Position numbers and translations under genes: made by a program. A stretch of 64,000 nt of DNA. It comes from Dolomedes plantarius (Eukaryota; Arthropoda; Arachnida; Araneae; Dolomedidae). Under the pieces are notes generated by a model. The model made no database searches. It was not told where the DNA came from and was given only the letters and a program-made list of their open reading frames with translations. Location: the NCBI GenBank assembly GCA_907164885.2, contig OU015492.1, positions 193,076,477 to 193,140,476 on the forward strand, in the 5' to 3' direction. This document shows, in pieces, positions 24,462 to 35,417 of this stretch (position 1 is its first letter; every line of letters starts with the position of its first letter).

Positions 24462-27400
24462 CTTGTTTTAATATTTTTAATATAATAGAGTATATAATTT
24501 TAAGAGCGTAGCTGTTGCGAATTTATCTAAAATCTAACTATTATGAATTAGACTGAAGCGTTACTACCGCTCTTGTCGCATTCGAATTAATTATAAGCTA
24601 TCATGTATTTTATGTCTACATAGCTAAAATAATCACTGAAAGAAAAAAACTATTAAACACAAACAATATAAGACGTTAGATTCTCCGTTACTCAAGACGT
24701 ATAAATGAAGAGCTTTAGAATAAAATAAGATAATAAATTAAATAGTGGACTTTTGATTTGTTTTTACATGCAGCGTTAAGCCCTTAATGTGTAGTAGTAT
24801 TTAATTTATCTTTGAATGTAAGTGCAGCAGAATGAAACCAGTATAAGACATTTTTCTTGAATACTGAGTAAGACAAATTAATCATAGAGAGCTGAGGGTT
24901 TTTTAAAACAAAGGTTTTTGCGCCTTTTTTTTTTTGCAAATGCAAATGTAAGGAAATATTTTAACTACATGAAAATTAATTCCACTATGAATCGCATAAT
25001 AATTCAAAGGGAACTTTGTAAAGATAGTGCAAAACCTAAAACCTTTGATCTTGCTAATGAATTTTTGCTTTCTAAAATCTAAGAATAACAATGGCAGTTT
25101 TGAGTTAGCAAAAGCAATTTTTCGCTTTTTCTATTTTTTGCTGGCAGTTAAAGAATTGATTGCAACTAATAACCTTAAAAAAGCTCTAACAATCTGAAGC
25201 TAAAATGACTCACTTGACTGTTAGATTGCTTCTGAACTGGAAATTATAAATATCTTCCAATTAATTAACTTTCCGAATGCACATTTTATAGGTACATTTA
25301 GCTTCCGGCTCGATCCTTCGAAGCATTAGTGACAGTAGTCTCTACTAATTCTGCAAAGCAGTCTTACTTGCTTTATTTGTCGGCTTTTCAGCACTTTGAC
25401 CTGTCTGAGTACATGACTTAATAACTATGATCTATATTTCTTAAATATCATTATAAACGTTGCCAAATAGGAGTTGTATAAAATATGCTATTTAAAGGAA
25501 GATTTTTTTAAAACTGTCTACAATATAAAAATATTAAAATGATACCACAGAATTTTTTAACATAATACATTACAGTTAACAACAAACTCCAATAGGGGCA
25601 TTTTTATTCGAGTTAAAAAGTCACATTGAATATTATTTTTTAACTATATAGTAGCATATATTATATATTTATATGTTGCTGAAAAACCACTTTCATTGTG
25701 GGGTTTTGGCTTCACAAGCTATCATCGCTTGGACCTGGGCTTAAATGCTATCAATGATGGAATTTTCTGTGCTTTACCCTCATAGGGAGTTTCATTGATT
25801 TACCTACTTTAGTTTCTTCCATAATAGATTACCCTGTGAAACCCCTGTTAAGTAAGGACAATTGTTCGCAAGTGCCTTTATCTTAAAATACAACATATGG
25901 GAAGGAAAATAAATTTTGATTTTATAAAATTAGAAACGTGTCACTCTCGGCAGGGGCTTTAAAAATTTCCTTTTTGAGCTTAAGATAGTTTTATTCTTGT
26001 TATTTTAAGTAGACATGTCTACTTAAAAAAAGAACTCTTCGTTACAAAAAAAGGCATTTTCTCAGTATTACGCTAGAAAATATATATTTTAAATGCGTTA
26101 TTAAGGAATAAACGCATTTTTTGCTAGAGTTTTTATACCACAAAAGTGCTATAAAGAAAAATAACATTAAGGACTTGTGCTTATTTTTTGAAATAAGGTC
26201 ACTTACAATAATGCCGCTGAGAGGAAGTAAAAGTCTTATGCAACATCAAAAAACGCTTTATAAGTCTTTAATTTTCTCAAAGTCGTTCGTATCTTTTAGC
26301 AATAGACGGTAAGTAGCATGGTTCTTTAATGGTCAACCATAAAAGTAATATCAAGAAATGTATTTCGGAGAGACATTATGTTGAAAAAAATATATAATGG
26401 TTCAAAGGTCTTAGTTCTATGTAAATACTTTTTTACGAAATTGGGATATTTACATTTTTCTGACTTTTTTATGGATCCGAAAGCAGTTTAATATTTTAAG
26501 AAGAGTAAACTTGAGAGAAGTTTTAAACTCCTTCTGGAATTGTCGTTATCATTTTATTTTCAGTAATGGCAAAAATAAAAGTTTAATTTTTTTAGAATGA
26601 AATGAATATGCATTTCAAATACATTTGGAACATTTTATGAATAGTAGAAAGTATAACAGTTTATTGATCCTCAGAAATAGAAATGATGTTTTTATTGATT
26701 CAAACCTATTTTTTGTGATTTAATGATTATAAATATCAATTAATATTAATAGGTTTTTTATTCATGGTAATTTCGAACTTTGCATTCTAGGTCTGTTAAT
26801 TAGAAAAAGAGAAATTCGAGAAGATCTAGGTTTAAAAGTACATTTTACCTGTCAGCGTTTTAAATATATTTAAAGGAAATAGTTTTAAAAGCTAATAGAC
26901 GGAATTTACGTGACAGACTAAGAAACCATGCACATTCTTTTGTAGAATTTCAAGTATTGGTGTGAAACTTTCTTAACCCTACCAGATTGTTGGAATAATT
27001 TTTCATTTGGTTGAGCTCAAAGTTCATAAATACTCAAAATATTACCCACAGGCCTATACTGAAAGATGTCCTACAAGCAGTAACATTTTAAGTATGGATA
27101 ATTTACAAAAAATGCTAATACAGGAACATCTCAAAAAACGGTATTCAGAAAACAGCTAAGAACCCTAATATTAAATCTGAATTGAAATTTTCTAGCTACT
27201 CCCTGCATTTATAAGTCCAGAAAATGATGTCGAATAAGATTCGTCACAACATAATACTGCTACTAAAAAATTCCGGATCACAGTAGTTGCTACTTGATTC
27301 TTGTATGAAGTATGCTGGCCTATTACGCAAGAAGGAAGACGCTATGCTGTTTGTTTCGCACTGCATTCAGATAAAATGTTGGTTAATGATTGCTTCCCAA

Positions 27401-28200
27401 TCACTTTTTATTATTATTCATTTTTTAGAGCTAATGCACTTATCGTGTACACATTCGCCTATAATTCACCGCAGTTTGCTGGCCATTTTAATTACAATAT
27501 AACATCACAGACATCCATATATACAATAGTAATAAAATTTCCTTTACCGTAGTAACACTGTTTAGGAAAAAGACTTATTTCATTACATCCTATATTGCGT
27601 GAAATATTCACAATATATGCAAATTAAAGCTAAATAATTAAAAAGCGAAATATTGCTTTTCTCATTAAAAATTGCAAGTAATATCCCATTGGAAATTTAG
27701 CGTGCTCGAGAAAAAAAAAGAGAAAAATGGAAGAAAAAGTTAAAGATCCAGGGAAATGACAGAGATGTTACTTCTATTATCTCTCCATTGGCACTACGCA
27801 GTTGTTTCGTTCACCAATATTGTACTGATTTTCACAGATGCTTTACTTGTGAATGAAACCTATAATTACTGCATGCTTTTCGGCAGTGTAGGGCTTAAAA
27901 GATAATATTTCATTTGCATTTAGTCTACTAGACTCAGGTCTTGATGCATGTGCTGGGGCAAATTATTTTTAATGTTCTCTTTGTTTGATTATATTTTTCT
28001 TTGGTTATCATTATGTGTATATAAATTTACACTGTATTATAAATCAGTTTCTGATGAACACACTTTATGCAATATTTTTTTATTGTTAACTCATCGTTAG
28101 ATATCTTTTTCATTTGAATAATTAACTGATTGTATGACTGACCCGGGTAAAAACTCAGTAATAGAGAAACACTGTTGGTACCATGATACTTCAGTTTTGT
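24462..28200. other. A+T-rich DNA, no gene seen
   Basis: No supported gene. Around 25690-25890 a stretch with ACCCTGTGAAACCCCTGTTA and AAGGACA resembles eroded ends of pogo-like elements, but no partner end was found. AGACATGTCTACTTAAAAA at about 26013 forms a short palindrome. The rest is unremarkable. Confidence 0.5.
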
Positions 28201-28770
28201 TAACCCTTTCCGACTCAGTGTTACCAGTCTGGTAACACCCAAAATGTACCCTTTTTAAACACTGAAAATAAACTGTAAATAAAATGAAAATTAGGTGAAA
28301 AGTTTCTTTTAACTTTCCTTATCAACACTAAATAGCAATACCACAACTACCAATCCATAATTTTCCGCTCAGTCAAGTTTTTAAAAACCCTTATTTTTCA
28401 AAGAAAGTTTTCAGATTTTTTTTTCAGATAGAAAAATAATTGCTGGAAAAAATTTTTCTACGTTATTTTGTTCGCTGAACACTTATCTCTTTACGTTGTA
28501 TTATTTTTAAACTTTTACATTGGAAGCTTGTCTAAAATCGAGCTATAAATTTACGGAGTGTCCGAAATGGCAACATTGAGTCACAACAGTGCATCATATC
28601 ATAGTTCACTTAAGAAGGGTGAACAGAGCTGCATTGTCAGCGAGGGGAGACTTTTCAAACTGTTGTTCCTTCCCAGAAGTAAACAGAAGAGTCTCTGCGG
28701 CTAGTCTATTGTGGCACTAAACGGCAATGTCAACTTTTAGGCACTGATGAAACTGTTTAGATAACAAAGG
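28201..28770. mobile_element. Possible TTAA-type element, weak
   Basis: TTAACCCTTTCCGACTC at about 28201 has the TTAA-CCC start common to piggyBac-type elements. About 560 bp later AACAAAGGGTTGT could be a decayed opposite end. Only the CCCTTT core pairs and there is no coding content, so this is speculative. Confidence 0.22.
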
Positions 28771-28936
28771 GTTGTCCGCCCCTTGGGAATTTCACGTGAG
28801 AAATGTTGAAGTCAATACAAGGTCAAGGATAATTTTATTAATTCGCTCTTGGATTTACACAGAGCATGTGCATTTTTTCACTTGCTTTTACAGAACGTTA
28901 GCTTTCGTTAGCTTTGTTTTACAAGTTAGTTATTTG

Positions 28937-28937
<1 letters not shown>

Positions 28938-28992
<55 letters not shown>
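28938..28992. repeat. (TA)n microsatellite
   Basis: Pure TA run adjoining the solo LTR at 28993. Confidence 0.97.
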
Positions 28993-28996
<4 letters not shown>

Positions 28997-29493
28997 AGGC
29001 GTTTGATTTGCCTGCTCTCACATTTAAAGTGCATTCCTCATTTTAGTTTCGGTGGCGAGTGGTATAAATAAAATACATAAGTCCATCCTTGAAATAATTC
29101 CGTTTATTCTTTTTTATGTGAACCAAAGCTCCAACTCAGCGCGTTCATTTTGCGCCATTTCAATTTTAGAGACGCGGCGAACATACGCCGACGGCATTGA
29201 CTTTTATTCCGCGCTCTGCCAAATCTCACAGCCAATTCCGCTCGCCAACTCTCTCTGCACGTGCGCAGAGCCCAAACTAGACATTTTCCAAGGAGAATTA
29301 TATAATACTTTCTCTTCGAACGCTTAACCACAGACGCGCCAATATTATATAATGAAAAGGGGAAGTTCCCTTTTCCAATTCGCGCGTCTTGAAATATGAA
29401 AAATTAGAGGCGAGCTACGCCACGAATAAAATTTAATTTCCAAGCCCCCTTTAAATTTAAAGTAATCATTCTTTTCCCAGCTAAGTTCTGACA
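28993..29493 (-). mobile_element. Solo LTR (Gypsy-like family), minus orientation
   Basis: Read on the minus strand it begins TGTCAGAACTTAGC and ends CGCCTGACA, with the 6-bp TGTCAG/CTGACA inverted ends of an LTR. It is flanked by TATA on both sides. TATA-like motifs occur near 29300-29350, and AATAAA signals near 29208 and 29108, in minus-strand order. A diverged copy in the same orientation lies at 48113-48628, sharing the AAATTTAAAGGGGGCTT block and the GGGCTCTGC-CA-GTGC region. No internal coding region is attached in the matching orientation. Confidence 0.72.
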
Positions 29494-30237
29494 TATATAG
29501 GATTTATGTGAAATCTCTTGTTATGCCATAGTAATATTCTCTATTGCTATGCGTAGCCAGAGACGCACCAAGCCTCCAAGCCTTTCTCACAATACGCGAC
29601 ATTGCGGGAGGGGACGGTCGAAATAGAGGGTTGAATGACCCCGACTCGACAGAGTGATATATTTTCTTGTTCCCCACGTGAGAGGGTGCAAGTTTTTAGC
29701 TGAGAGAGAAGTACAGACCAGAAGGGAGAGGTTGTATTGGTGAGTCCGTGCGACAGGCACGAGAGAGAAATTGTAATTCTAACGGGACGAGTCAAGGCTT
29801 GCGTTGCGGTGTATTTGACGAGAGCGAGAAATTTGCCCGATCTTTTGTTCTGTTGAAGGGAAGCGAAACATTGTGATCCAGTGATTATTGTTATGTTGTA
29901 CCGGATACAGTAAAAGTAGGCTCTCCGGCATATCGTAATTGCTTTCTACATTAATAAACGATTATTGTTAAGTTTCAAGAAGTATAGTTGATTTATGACT
30001 CAAGTGTGTTGTTCTTAGACACCCCCTATACGCCGCCACGTAGACAGGAAAGTCTATATTTTTGGGCGCCTGACCCGGATGAACTCTTTGGACAGTTAAT
30101 ATCGTCATGTTGAAGTGAATTGTGATACCTTCTGTGAAATTTTTGAGTTGTTTGAGAAAAACAAAATGTTTGGAAGTGCCTTAGAAGAGGAGTTGTTCAT
30201 AGTATGCTATGAGTTCTGCTGAGATACAACTCCAGGG
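29494..30237 (+). other. Probable LTR and leader of a second retroelement
   Basis: A G+C-richer segment with an AATAAA at about 29951, followed within about 110 bp by TGGGCGCCTGACCCGG (30063-30078), a plausible primer-binding site because it starts TGG. This precedes the gag-like ORF at 30238. A possible LTR span is from TGTTATGCC (about 29519) to TTAGACA (about 30021), but no second copy is present to confirm the boundaries. Confidence 0.45.
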
Positions 30238-30897
30238 ATGGATTGGAATGATCTGAAAGGTTTGATTGAAAATTGCGAGGACTACGGAACTGACACTGAC
30301 TTTGTTAGTAGTTTTATACAGACAGTAGTAGAAGACCGTGAGGAACGGGAATATAGAGAGAAGGTTAAAATAGAGATGGAGGAAAAGAAACTAGGGATAC
30401 AGAGAATGAAAAAAGAGCTTCATTTAGAGTATAGGAGGATGGGGTTGCGGATCCCTGATATAGTTAAAAGGGAGCCCTCTACAAATGGGAATAGAGAGAA
30501 AATTCTTGTGGTGGATAAAGAGCTGCCTGTTAATTCTAATGAAATGCTGATTAATTCTTCCGATTATTCCGAGCAGCGAAGCCATGAACAAATTAGTGAT
30601 TTGCGCTCCTTCAATAGGTGTGAACACGAGAAAGATGTGAATGACATAGGGAGTGAAAGTGGTGTTTCGAAACGTTATGTTATCGAGGTGGAGGAATCAA
30701 AGAGTGATTTCCGCTCCTTTAATACGTGTGAACACAAGAAAGATGTGAATTACACAGGAAGTGAGATAGGTGCTTCGGGACGGCATGTTAGCGAGACGGA
30801 TAAGTCAAAGCCGTCAAAGGACAACTTATCTGCTTGTAGCAACGGGCTAGATAAGTCCAATATTGAAACTAATATTATGTACAGTTACAATGATTAG
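30238..30897 (+). CDS. Gag-like ORF of an LTR retrotransposon, partial
   Basis: 219 intact codons from ATG 30238 to TAG 30895-30897, hydrophilic throughout. Residues about 30-66 are dominated by E, R and K (E-D-R-E-E-R-E-Y-R-E-K-V) and look like a coiled coil, as seen at the start of gag proteins in arthropod Gypsy elements. Residues 121-156 and 157-192 are a 36-residue tandem duplication (D-L-R-S-F-N-R-C-E-H and D-F-R-S-F-N-T-C-E-H). No capsid homology region, zinc knuckle, protease or polymerase follows; the element is cut at about 30897, where LINE sequence begins. Assignment rests on position after a primer-site candidate and on composition. Confidence 0.5.
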   Translation: MDWNDLKGLIENCEDYGTDTDFVSSFIQTVVEDREEREYREKVKIEMEEKKLGIQRMKKELHLEYRRMGLRIPDIVKREPSTNGNREKILVVDKELPVNSNEMLINSSDYSEQRSHEQISDLRSFNRCEHEKDVNDIGSESGVSKRYVIEVEESKSDFRSFNTCEHKKDVNYTGSEIGASGRHVSETDKSKPSKDNLSACSNGLDKSNIETNIMYSYND

Positions 30898-31965
30898 CAT
30901 AGAACTTCTGCATACCTTCATGCTTGGATTGACAACCAGCGTTTGAGGAAGCATAGCCCCTTTTCCTTTGCAAAAATGCTGGGTCTGCCTTCTGCTAATG
31001 TGGAGCCCCACTCTTTAAAACATCTGGGCGTCGGTTTGAAACTTGATGGGATCCATTTCCATGAGGGTCTCTTAACTAGTGTTATTAAAAACTCTGAGAT
31101 TCTGGCCCTCATCAGACAATTAGCTCTTGAGACTATCCATGGAATCCCTCAATCTTCTTTGAAGATATATACCGATGGCAGCAGGGGTAATGGGGGAATT
31201 TCTGGTAGTGGAGTGCACATACCAACTCCTACCGGTGCTGTGGAATTTAAAATTAAAAATCCAGATTTCTGTTCGGTATTTAGATCAGAGCTTATTGCTA
31301 TCAGGAAAGGCTTGCAGTATGCGTGTCAATTTGAGGATCAATTTCACGATGTCTGGATTTTAACTGACAGTCGTGCTTCAATTCAGCACCTCTCTAATTG
31401 GACTATTATTGGGGACCAGACTAGCCTGGACATCTTAGATCTTCTTGACCGGCTTCCATCTGGACACACTATTCATTTCCAGTGGATCCCTTCCCATGTT
31501 GGGATCGACGGTAATGAAAGGGCCGACTTTTTAGCCAGGACTGCGGCTGAGGAGTACGTGAGTCCTTGTGAGGCGCTTACTTTTAGAGAGATTTATTCCC
31601 TCATGAAGATCAAACAAAACCATCTTTGGAGAACTCCTCCTTGCCACCCATGGTACTTTGGAAGAAGTCCGGGTGGGTCTTTTCAGATCAAGCCCAGAAA
31701 GTACCAAACGGACTTCTCGCGCTTCATGAGTGGTCATATAAAAACACTCACTTTTCGGCAGGGACAGAAGATCTTCCCGGAGTGCCACTGGTGCTCTGCC
31801 GACATGGCCTCCCCTGCCCATATTTTAAATTGTTTGGGTTTTACTAAGGACGAGGTCCTTCTGGACCCTCTACTGATTTTAGACTTTTTGGAAATTTTTG
31901 GTTTTATGGAGATTGTCTAGCCTTGCTAGACAATCTGGGATTAGTTAAAAAAAACAAAAAAAACG
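30898..31965 (+). mobile_element. 5'-truncated LINE (non-LTR retrotransposon) 3' end
   Basis: Carries only the RNase H and C-terminal region of a non-LTR retrotransposon, then an A-rich tail (AAAAAAAACAAAAAAAAC, about 31947-31964). A truncated 5' end and 3' A-tail are the usual result of target-primed reverse transcription. No clear target duplication was found: the sequence before 30898 and that after 31965 share only ATGTAC. Confidence 0.75.
30943..31920 (+). CDS. LINE C-terminal protein with intact RNase H domain
   Basis: 325 intact codons. In-frame sequence extends upstream to 30898, directly after the TAG of the gag-like ORF, so the nominal start (a TTG at 30943) is not a real initiation site. 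An RNase H fold spans residues about 74-200: Y-T-D-G-S (Asp78), S-E-L (Glu116), L-T-D-S-R (Asp142), S-H-V-G (His185) and N-E-R-A-D (Asp195), so the D-E-D-D set and the His are all present. A C-terminal C-H-W-C...H...C cluster near residue 287 resembles the zinc-binding tail of Jockey-like LINEs. In a full element this domain removes RNA from the RNA-DNA hybrid. The reverse transcriptase and endonuclease are absent. An open frame this long suggests a young insertion. Confidence 0.85.
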   Translation: MRKHSPFSFAKMLGLPSANVEPHSLKHLGVGLKLDGIHFHEGLLTSVIKNSEILALIRQLALETIHGIPQSSLKIYTDGSRGNGGISGSGVHIPTPTGAVEFKIKNPDFCSVFRSELIAIRKGLQYACQFEDQFHDVWILTDSRASIQHLSNWTIIGDQTSLDILDLLDRLPSGHTIHFQWIPSHVGIDGNERADFLARTAAEEYVSPCEALTFREIYSLMKIKQNHLWRTPPCHPWYFGRSPGGSFQIKPRKYQTDFSRFMSGHIKTLTFRQGQKIFPECHWCSADMASPAHILNCLGFTKDEVLLDPLLILDFLEIFGFMEIV

Positions 31966-32207
31966 ATAAATGTACGATTTCGGTCCCAGTGTGTGGTCAG
32001 ACTGCTGCTGAAACTAGTGGAGAATCACAAAACTTAGAGACTCAATGTGATAAAATTCGTGCTGAAATAGAGGAGAGAACTTCTGCAATCGCAATACTCG
32101 AGAGAATGGTGAAATCAAAGGCTGTAGTGTATTATGTAACTAAAGAGTGCCCTACAGAGTTTTTCGTTGACTCTACAAACTTTTTAGTTCTAAAGATTAG
32201 ATCATGA
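31966..32207 (+). CDS. Short ORF, possible retroelement continuation
   Basis: Open for about 80 codons after the LINE A-tail (the frame is open from 31923) with a hydrophilic stretch, E-T-Q-C-D-K-I-R-A-E-I-E-E-R-T, likely helical or coiled-coil. It could be the continuation of the gag-like gene split by the LINE, or another fragment. No motif decides this. Confidence 0.3.
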
Positions 32208-32796
32208 GCACAAAATGCTCGCAATGAATGTGTAAAATTCGAGAGGAATTTTAGTAAGAGGAAAAAAAGAAAACTGTTTAACTGAAAAAAAAATTATTAG
32301 TGTATTTTAGATTACTCAAGGGTCGAACTTTTATTCATTGGGTCATTAGCAATATTCTTAACGAGTAGTGAGTGTTTTAGTAATATTTTTTATATGGTAT
32401 ATTTTTGTGTAGTAAGTTGTACTGGTTTTCGTTTAATTTGCTTTCTTTGATATACTTAATATTGATTACTCTGTGTTTTTTTAATTATTCAAGTTCTGAT
32501 TTTTCTTATTCATTGTGTAGTGAGAATTCTTTAACTAATACTAATAAGTGATTGATAATATTTTTAAATAAGGCTTGCTTTTGTGTTTTAGATCGTTCAA
32601 GGATAATAATTAGTTGAAGTTTTAATTTTGTGTATACGGTGTAGTGAATTATAGTGGTAATTGTGTTTAGCCTTTCTTGGTATACTTCATTAATATTGGT
32701 TAGAATTTAATTGTTTTTATTCATTCAAGAGTTAATTTCATTATATTTTATCAATTCTTCAAATCTTCAGGAAATCAATTCTTCAGGAAAGTATCT
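32208..32796. other. A+T-rich DNA with recurring motif
   Basis: Phrases such as GTGTAGTGA, TTTCTT and TGATATACTT recur at about 100-bp intervals (32370, 32450, 32515, 32640), giving a loosely repetitive texture. No coding sequence was seen. Confidence 0.4.
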
Positions 32797-32822
32797 CTCT
32801 CTCTCTTTCTCTCTCCCTCCCT

Positions 32823-32895
<73 letters not shown>

Positions 32896-32900
32896 CATAT
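32797..32900. repeat. (CT)n/(TA)n microsatellite
   Basis: CT/CCCT-rich tract, then TA to about 32881, then TATACA repeats. Confidence 0.95.
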
Positions 32901-34146
32901 TAGTGGTAAATATTCGTAAGTAGAAAGTATATTGTGATTTTTAATTTTTTGGTTAAACCTAAGAGAGTCCTTAGCACTTCAGAAGCACTGAAACTGCAGT
33001 ATTAATACAAAACTTGAGACAAAAAATTATCTTCTCTCTTTCATGCATGCAAATATTTACTGCTCCCCACTGCCTTCTTCTAATATTTAAAATCTGGAAC
33101 AATCACCTAAAATACTTTTCTGAAAATTTAAACTTGCGTTAACTCGCTTATCTTTAAAATGGCTAAACCGAAAACACTTGAAAAGAAAACCTCGTAAACT
33201 CTTTAAGCGTCGTCTCACGTACCTACACAAAAGCTCTTAATTAGATGCCACGGAGAAGTTTCAAACGTCGCACCTGAATCTCTAAATTACCATAAATACT
33301 GAGGCGGAAGTTGTCATTTGCTGCACAGATTCGGATGTTCTTTGGCCATTAAACTCTGTTTAGACGGCATAAACGATCTTCATTTGTTAAAGCAGTCACG
33401 GGTCTCCTGCCGGTATTAATGTGACTTTATATTGATCGTAACTAATTTTGAAATATTTTTCCCGGTGTTCCATTTATTACTGCAATAACACTTTAGCAAC
33501 ACGTTTGGGTGTTATTATTTTTAATATGCTATAAAACTTATTGCTCCCAGTCTATTAGGTATTGTTATTTACAAGTCAGTTAATCGAAGGATATTTTCTA
33601 CTTTCCATTTAATAGCGCTTCTTTCATTTTAATCGTGCTTATCAATTATCACTGTTCGAGTTTTAAATTTCGTTTCATTTTTTTATATATATGTATGTGT
33701 TGTTAATGCAGTATTCTGTATGGTTTTCTTACGAAATAATTCCTTTTCTATTTTTCTCGATAAAAATGTTTCTTGAGTCATTAAATTTAAATTTAAATCG
33801 TAAAAATTCTTTTGAAAGACAGCGATTTTATGTATTATATCATTATGAACATTCAATTTCAAAAGGAAATGCTTTCTTTGGAGATAAATTGCGTTGTTGT
33901 TACAAAAGTTATGTATTTTATGAATTGCTACATAACTGAGGTTCATTTTATATAAGGGTTATTACTTTTATAACAAGGGATGAAACTTGAAATGCAAAAT
34001 TAAAAAAAAAATATTTAACTATCAGACTTCTTGATATTAATTTGGGAAACATGCGTTCATTTGTTTATGTGCCTTACCGATAAAATCACAAGGTTATTGA
34101 TTTGTTTTTCAAAATTATATTGAATTAACTCCAAAAACTTATTCTT
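32901..34146. other. Non-repetitive DNA, no gene seen
   Basis: About 33150-33430 is less A+T-rich and non-repetitive, with no ORF; it is a candidate conserved non-coding block. The rest is A+T-rich. Confidence 0.45.
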
Positions 34147-34203
34147 CTAAACTATCATATTCTTCTAAACTATCATATTCTTCTAAAAAATCATATTCTT
34201 CTA
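34147..34203. repeat. 18-bp tandem repeat abutting a Tc1 terminus
   Basis: Three copies of CTAAACTATCATATTCTT (the third with AAA for CTA), then CTA leading into the transposon. The unit contains TAAACTATC, identical to the TA plus first seven bases of the adjoining Tc1 element. Confidence 0.92.
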
Positions 34204-35417
34204 AACTATCTGGCCAAAAGTATCCGGACACTCCCCTAAAGAAGTGGATCTGGCAGGTGACGTAATTTGATGCGCAATCAAAAGCTATAAAAGTGTTGGT
34301 AGTGGTTTGTCAGATCATATTTATACGTTTGTGAGACAATGAACTTAGTGACTTTCATCGTGGCATTATAGTGGGATGCCGCCTATGTGGGAAATTCGTA
34401 AAATTTCGGACATTCTACAGAAGCCAAAATCTACTGTGAGTGATGTAATTGTGAAGTGGAAACGTCGAGGCAGTGAAACTGCCGAAAAACGAAGTGGCGA
34501 ACCGAAAAAAATTTACGAACGCAGCCGTAGAACTCTGAAAAGGGTAGTCAAACAAAATATCAAGTCCTCGTTGATTGAAATCACTTAGGAGTTCCAAACT
34601 TCATCAAGCGTTAGTGCTAGCAGCAGGACTGTTCGTCGAGAGTTAAAAAACCTGGGATTCCATGGTCGTTCGGCCGCTCACAAGCCGAACATCACTCCCC
34701 AGAGTGCGGAGCGTCGATTGCAATGGTGCAAAGTTCACCGTTATTGGACTGAAGACATGTGGAAAATGTTATTTAGGATGATTAATCTAGCTTTACATTT
34801 TGCCAGTCCGATGGACGCGTCTGGATTTGACGGATGCCCGGCGAGCGCTTCTTATGTGACTGCATTGTGCCGACTGTTAAGTTTCGTGGTGGCTGCATCA
34901 TGGAGTGGGGATGTTTTGCATGGTTAAGCCTGGGTTCCTTAGTTCCTGTGGTTGGAAACATAAACTCTGAGATGTATGTGGACATTCTGAACAATGCTTC
35001 TCTCCCACCTCTATGGCAATATTTCGGGAAGGCCCATTTCTCTTCCAGCAGGATAACTGCTCCATTTACACATCGGGACTTGCGCAGTCATGGTTTAACG
35101 AAAGGGGTTTCCAAAAACTAGACTGGCCTTCTTAGCGCCCCTATCTAAATCTCATTGAACAGCTTTGCGAAGAATTATAACGCAGATTACGTACCCATCC
35201 AAATCTTCCATCCTCACTGCCAGCACTCACTTCAGCTGTGATGGACGCCTGGAAGTCAATTCCTCTGGACACCTATCAAAAACTGGTGGAAAATCTCCCC
35301 AGACGTGTACAGGCTGTCACCGATGTAAAAGGGGAGGACCAACATCATATTAATATATGCCTCAAGACTCTCCGTGTCCGTACCACTGGGTTTCCGGATA
35401 CTTTTGGCCAGATAGTG
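34204..35417 (+). mobile_element. Tc1-family transposon (ACTATCTGGCC ends)
   Basis: Left ACTATCTGGCCAAAAGTATC (34205 on) is an exact inverse of the right end up to 35416, extending over TCCGGA. TA flanks lie at 34202-34203 and 35418-35419. At 1214 bp this is essentially full length. Confidence 0.93.
34340..35355 (+). pseudogene. Tc1 transposase, multiply disrupted
   Basis: The N-terminal segment L-S-D-F-H-R-G-I-I-V-G (about 34347) shifts frame into I-R-K-I-S-D-I-L-Q-K-P-K-S-T-V-S-D-V (34390 on), the helix-turn-helix part. A TAG at 34586-34588 interrupts it, after which R-R-E-L-K-N-L-G-F-H-G-R-S-A-A-H-K-P continues. The first-Asp region (about 34775) is damaged (F-R-D-D then a stop). The middle is open as C-I-V-P-T-V-K-F-R-G-G and N-I-N-S-E-M-Y-V-D-I-L. 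The second-Asp region near 35045 is frameshifted, and the Glu region near 35140 is broken. The C-terminal M-D-A-W-K-S-I-P-L-D-T-Y-Q-K-L is intact at 35238. The layout is complete but eroded, older than the 41-kb and 44-kb copies. Confidence 0.85.

Noticed and set aside
25690..25890. Sequence resembling pogo-like element ends (ACCCTGTGAAACCCC, AAGGACA)
   Set aside because: No matching second terminus or TA-bounded unit could be found.
29052..29331. 91- and 75-codon ORFs across the solo LTR
   Set aside because: They lie within the LTR, overlap each other on opposite strands and show no conserved motif.
31531..31847. ORFs overlapping the LINE RNase H frame
   Set aside because: Alternative frames of a well-supported coding region.
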